Below, piece by piece: positions 59,600 to 64,000 of a stretch of 64,000 nucleotides of DNA. Positions within the stretch are counted from its first letter, which is position 1. The number at the start of each line of letters is the position of its first letter. The DNA is from Rhizoclosmatium globosum (lineage: Eukaryota; Chytridiomycota; Chytridiomycetes; Chytridiales; Chytriomycetaceae): contig MCGO01000141.1 in assembly GCA_002104985.1 (NCBI GenBank), positions 35,058-99,057 of the forward strand. The letters run 5' to 3'. A program made the translations under genes and the position numbers. The notes under the pieces were generated by a model that worked only from the letters and a program-made list of their open reading frames with translations, made no database searches and was not told the DNA's origin.

Positions 59600-60090
59600 G
59601 TGCTGGTGTAGTTTAGTGGTTACACAGTTGGGGATAAGATCCAGACGCTCTCGGTTCGGACCCTATGCGCTACTTTTTGCCAATACACGCGTCTGCCTGG
59701 TGTCTGCCTGGTGTCTGCCTGGCGTCGAAGCTGGTGTCTGTCATTTTGAAGATGGATCTGTTGTTATGTAAAGCCTTGTTAATACACAAATTGTTGTGTT
59801 TCAAAAGGTTTGGCTCAGTGGGTAATAGCTTGGGCGTCAGATCTGAACGCTCTCGGTTCGGACCCTACGTGCTACCTTTTGCAAATACGCCCAAGCTCGC
59901 GTCTGCCTGGTGTCTGCCTGGCGTCTGCCTGGCGTCGAAGCTGGTGTCTGTCATTTTGAAGATGGATCTGTTGTTATGTAAAGTCTTGTCGATACACAAA
60001 TTTCTGCATATTAAAAGGTTTGGCTCAGTGGGTAATAGCTTGGGCGTAAGATATTAATGCGCTCAGTTCGAACCCATCTGTTTACTTTTT
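59600..60090 (+). repeat. tRNA-derived SINE-like tandem array, left
   Basis: Three units, starting about 59605, 59807 and 60017 (period about 210 bp). Units 2 and 3 have a head GGTTTGGCTCAGTGGG (A-box-like) and later GGTTCGGACCC or GTTCGAACCC (B-box-like), with a T-run after the head. A tail of repeated GTCTGCCTGG units then GTCGAAGCTGGTGTCTGTC and GATGGATCTGTTGTTATG follows. Unit 1 has a different head (GGTGTAGTTTAGTGGTTA) on the same tail. Unit 3 has lost its tail. Confidence 0.75.
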
Positions 60091-60106
60091 TGCCTGTAAG
60101 CCACAA

Positions 60107-60175
60107 AAGATGTAGCTTAGTGAGCAAGAAGTTGGGTGTATGACCAGATGGCTCTGGGTTCAGTGCCCAGCCTCA
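60107..60175 (+). repeat. Degenerate tRNA-like unit
   Basis: GATGTAGCTTAGTGAGC followed by GGGTTCAGTGCCC keeps A- and B-box-like spacing but without the common tail. Probably a diverged member of the adjacent array rather than a tRNA gene. Confidence 0.5.
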
Positions 60176-60232
60176 GAATGACATCCTATTATTTTGGACT
60201 TTTCTAATAAACTATTTAACAGTATTACAGTT

Positions 60233-60766
60233 TTATTTATATCGTTTAGATTTCATGAATACTAAATTTGCGGTTTTTGAATTATACTGATGACCTATAT
60301 TCTTTGGATGGAATACCTTTAAAAATTGCATTGTATCCCCATCTGAGCCAGGACAATTTTTAAGGCTAAAACTTGTCCAGACAGTATTGGTGGGATTGAG
60401 GTCTCCACATGGTAACACTTCAAGTCTTTCTCTGGCTTCAGTTAACAGCTTTGTCTTGAATCTATCTTTAGCAGCTTGACCTTCAGCATGTGAACCAAAA
60501 ATAATAATGGATTGAAAACTTTGAAGATACAATACAAGCTCTCCAAAGTAACCTGCCAAGCAGCTGAGTTTAGTCCCTTTTGTTCCAATCAGTCTGTTGA
60601 TGTCAGCAATGTCAAAGTTGACAAATCTTCTCAGCTTCTCTTCATAGTTTCTAACATTGGCAACACTGTTACTTTTCACCACATAGTAAGGATAATCATT
60701 CTTATCATCAATAATCTTTCTTAGATTCTCAACAGTCAGCTTTTTTGTATCCTTTACTTCCTGCAT
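60233..60766 (-). CDS. Unrecognised ORF of SINE-flanked cassette
   Basis: 177-residue ORF on the minus strand whose start overlaps the end of the upstream 789-residue gene by 13 nt. It could be a separate gene or a further exon joined by a splice I could not place in phase. It has a hydrophobic stretch FGELVLYLQSFQSIIIFGSH and an otherwise soluble composition. AT-richer than the genes in the left half of the window. No family recognised. Confidence 0.5.
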   Translation of the reverse strand: MQEVKDTKKLTVENLRKIIDDKNDYPYYVVKSNSVANVRNYEEKLRRFVNFDIADINRLIGTKGTKLSCLAGYFGELVLYLQSFQSIIIFGSHAEGQAAKDRFKTKLLTEARERLEVLPCGDLNPTNTVWTSFSLKNCPGSDGDTMQFLKVFHPKNIGHQYNSKTANLVFMKSKRYK

Positions 60767-63258
60767 TTCTCAGGATATCTAATCAATTGATTTGGAATAC
60801 TGGCCAGCAATGCTTCACAGAGGGCATCAATTAATCTGGTAACCTGCTCATTCTCTGTCTTGGCATTTGCTGGAGCTAAGATGTCAGATTCTTTTGGCTG
60901 AGAGCCAGCATTGGCCAGAATGTGCAAAACATGTTGAACTGTACCAGAATCAAGGCTTCTATGCATGACACCCATAGTGTTATTGCCAGATCTAGTCTTT
61001 TTGTTTACTGCTTTGGCAAGATCTGTAGCTGTAACCAGAGTAGCCAACAATTTTTTGGGGAGAGGATTCCTGAGTTCATATCTGAGTTCATTTGGTTCTG
61101 CCAGTATATGGAGCAAAGGAAAGGCTTGATAGGATATGCTTCCAAAAGAATGTAACTGGCTAGTAAATTTCTGCAGTGTGTAGCAATCAAAATTACTGTT
61201 GTACCATCCTGGAGGTTTTGATACCAAACAAATAAGCTCTTTGTGAATGTAATTGGCAGTTTCTTCCCAGTAAACTTTGAGGTGTGGATGATTCCTAGTA
61301 ATTGACCAAGTAACGAAACAAGAGACACCAGAGCTTGAATTCTGATAACAATATACTTGATCAATGTTGCAGTTTTTTCCACTACAAACAAAGTTGATCT
61401 AGCCTTCTCATCAAATGATCTTATTTTGTTTTTGAAATCTTGCAGAAAAGAAGCCACAGCAGCATCTTCTCCTCTGACTTCAAACCTCATTCCAAAGCTC
61501 ATATCCTCAGCCTTGCTCAAATGATTTACAAAAGCTTTGATTTTGGCTCTAAATTGATCAGTGTTTTCAATAATTTCAGCCACTTGGATACTCCTGAAGC
61601 CATGGTTTGCATCAACATGATCTACTGTCTGATATTTGAAACCAGAATACATGATTATCTTTTTAACACCTTTGTATTGGCAGGCCTCTTTGGGATGGGC
61701 TTGCAAGCCTCCAATATGAATACAATCAAGCATTATCTCCCTTTCTACAGCAAAACCCATGGATGTCAACAAATTATCAAAGTTTTTGATTGGTGCCAAG
61801 GTAGTAATGCCTTGGCCAGGCACTGCACTTTCAAACATAACATTAAATGCCCCATCAACAATTGAAAACCCATATCTGGGAGTAGTGGCAATGCCAACAG
61901 CAGACTTTTTCCTTTTATAGGAAGGATTGCCATCACTCCAAATAGGTTCAGCACCACCAGGTTCACCTAAATGCACCTCTGAAGTAAAAGAGTCTTTAAT
62001 TCCCTGATGAACTCCAATAAACTTAAAGTCTCCCAGAATGGACTTAAGTTCAGGAACAGAATTCAAAGTGCGTTTAAATTGATCAGTAAATCCAGCAAGG
62101 TATCTTCCCTCTACAGGAACATAGGGAAACCTTAGCCCTTGTCTACCAACCATGACATTAATTTGGCGGCCTTGAGAATCATTGGTGACTCTCTGTAAAG
62201 TAGTCAGAGGAAGCATGGTTTGAAGTGTTGGTCTGATTCCCTTGTCCCAAAGCAGTATTTGCAAGTCATTCAATGACACTGTACTTGCTTGTTTGACATA
62301 AGTTATGTACAGCTTGTATTTTTCACCCTCTCCAATCATGATATTGTCCACAGATCCAAGATCCTTTTCCACAAAAGTTGGATTCCCATCAGCATCTTGT
62401 TCACCTGTTAGTTGCCTGATTGTATATCCCACCTTTTTTTTATTACATTAGATTTTATATGGCTTTGAAAGATTTTACCTTTTTTTTCATTGTAAAATTG
62501 AAATTAGACTTTGGGAGCAATTTGTACACCCCATTTGGTAAAAGGTCTTCCAAATTATCACAAACAGTGATATCAGAATCAATGTCACAAGAATAGTCTG
62601 AAGTTAATTGTGAGAGAAGGGTTTCATCTCCCCATTGGATGGTTTTTTGGATTTTTCCTGTGAGCAGCTTTATAAATGCTTTCATTAAATGTGTTGGAGC
62701 ATTCAAAGATATATTCAGTTGTAGCTTGTCAGCTGTAGGGTGCAGATTGTTTGTGGTGAAATTGTTAATATAGTCATTAACAGCATTTTCAAAAGAAGTG
62801 CCAACTACTGGCTGAAGGGGACCAGGAACAGATGCAATAAAAGAGGCAAAAGCATCATTTCTCCATTGCATATGGTGGCCAAGAGAAGCAATAAACCTCC
62901 CCACTGAAGAAGTTAAACTCTTTTGCCAGGCTTCTCTTATGTCTTCATGCAAGAAGAGATGAAGAGCAAAGATCCACTGTTCTTGACTCTTGAAGGATTG
63001 AAATGAAAGAAAGTCATTAACTTTGAATATCTTCAGAGGGTCAATAGTGTAAGCTGTTTGTACAATTTAACATGGATCAAGTTAAGAACCAATCTTACTA
63101 TTTCTATCCAATGAAGGATCATAAACATAGGCTGGAATTGGTTCAAGCACAGGACGTATAATAGGTTGATTCTCCTGCTCATGTTCAGAGTCATCTGAAA
63201 AGTCTTGGTCAGAGTCATCAGAGAAGTCTTGGTCAGAGTTATCAGAGAAGTCAGCCAT
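60754..63258 (-). CDS. Unrecognised 789-residue protein between SINE-like arrays
   Basis: Four exons (63258-63099, 63053-62479, 62432-61386, 61341-60754), each intron about 45 nt, joined in consistent phase. The N-terminus is acidic with a repeated DQDFSDDS unit, then PLKIFKVNDFLSF and a long soluble region. Conserved-looking stretches include NVMVGRQGLRFPYVPVEGRY, GVHQGIKDSFTSEVHLGEPG and IGGLQAHPKEACQYKG. No membrane segment or known catalytic motif that I recognise. The frame could extend upstream of ATG 63258 through an acceptor near 63320. The gene is AT-rich and sits in a mobile-DNA region, so it may belong to an unknown transposon or virus-like element. Confidence 0.6.
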
Positions 63259-63640
63259 TGTAAAGATATTTTTTGTGATGGGACCCTGCAAGGCCTTTCT
63301 TTTTTCTTCAGTGACATTCCTAAAATAGACAATTATGAATACAATGAAAGTGTTGACAATGCAAACAAATGACAAACACAACAAAAAAGGAAGGAAGAGA
63401 CAATGCACAAAAAAAACAGACACTGACAATTTCTATGTGACAATTCTCACTGAGACAACACCCACCCTTCAACAGCAGCAACACCACCTACTTCATCCAC
63501 TCTGTCCTTAACACCAGCTACCACCATCACTATGCCATCAACCAAGACCAATATAATCACTAACCATTGAATAAATGACGCAATCCACTCAAAGCAATTA
63601 TGAACCTCAACACATGAATACAAAATTGCTGCATTCAAAA
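63259..63640. other. Upstream region of the SINE-flanked cassette
   Basis: AT-rich, with CA/AC-rich stretches (63450-63530). It presumably holds the promoter of the 789-residue gene and possibly an extra 5' exon. Confidence 0.35.
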
Positions 63641-64000
63641 GGTTTGGCTCAGTGGGTAATAGCTTGGGCGCAAGATCTGAACGCTCTCGGTTCGGACCCT
63701 GCGCTGCTTTTTGCCAGTACGCCCAAGCTCGCGTCTGCCTGGTGTCTGCCTGGTGTCTGCCTGGCGTCGAAGCTGGTGTCTGTCATTTTGAAGATGGATC
63801 TGTTGTTAAGTAAAGCCTTGTTAATACACAAATTGTTTCATTTCAAAAGGTTTGGCTCAGTGGGTAATAGCTTGGGCGCAAGATCTGAACGCTCTCAGTT
63901 CGGACCCTACGCGCTGCTTTTTGCCAGTACGACCAAGCTCGCGTCTGCCTGGTGTCTGCCTGGTGTCTGCCTGGCGTCGAAGCTGGTGTCTGTCATTTTG
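63641..64000 (+). repeat. tRNA-derived SINE-like tandem array, right (runs off window)
   Basis: Two units starting at 63641 and 63849 (period 208 bp), both with the GGTTTGGCTCAGTGGG head, the GTTCGGACCC box, a T-run after the head, and the GTCTGCCTGG tail. Same family and orientation as 59600-60090. The second unit continues past the window end. Confidence 0.8.

Noticed and set aside
59807..59880. Functional tRNA gene
   Set aside because: A- and B-box-like motifs are present but I could not fold a proper acceptor stem or anticodon arm, and the unit recurs with a shared tail, so a SINE-like repeat fits better.

Overview
This window looks like nuclear DNA of an early-diverging, zoosporic fungus, most likely a chytrid (inference). 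The protein genes are eukaryotic and rich in short GT-AG introns, several with a TACTAAC-type branch point. The gene content fits: class V myosins, F-box/SPRY, pepsin-like proteases, a Crinkler effector, a Crypton-like tyrosine recombinase and a Fanzor relic. No bacterial operon structure is present.

Region 1 (1-15 kb). A class V myosin on the minus strand runs off the left edge. It is followed by a DUF2087-like protein, a C2H2 zinc-finger factor, a long coiled-coil protein with internal 94-95 residue repeats, a Ser/Gly-rich single-pass surface protein, and a broken PstS-like (phosphate-binding fold) receptor gene. The last is split by a 709-bp inverted-repeat element with a 6-bp target duplication.

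Region 2 (15-31.4 kb). A divergent pair of myosin genes: a full-length class V myosin with a DIL cargo domain (minus) and a paralog without DIL (plus). The shared 5' region, including both promoters and a small coiled-coil gene, is tandemly duplicated (18818-23050 and 23051-28607). Both outer genes stay intact and two 5' gene fragments face each other at the junction. The second unit carries a 1430-bp inverted-repeat element. All five myosin 5' ends share an 11-nt microexon.

Region 3 (31.5-45.4 kb). A membrane-anchored aspartic protease, a small membrane protein, a Crinkler-type protein with an HNH nuclease domain, an F-box protein with two SPRY domains, and a second aspartic protease with a likely frameshift. 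Then comes a 1147-residue protein in which one apparently active UMP/CMP-kinase-like domain sits among degenerate copies of the same fold, all built from exons bounded by phase-1 introns, with a long coiled coil at the end.

Region 4 (45.4-64 kb). Mobile and relic DNA. It holds a two-gene divergent transposon, an SF2 helicase fragment, NACHT-WD40 (NLR-like) fragments, and a Fanzor 3' end followed by a run of hairpins that may be its guide RNA. It also holds internal telomere-like repeats, an intact Crypton-like tyrosine recombinase gene plus a truncated chimeric copy, and an unrecognised two-ORF cassette flanked on both sides by tandem tRNA-derived SINE-like repeats. All exon boundaries were placed by eye; no alignments or database searches were run.
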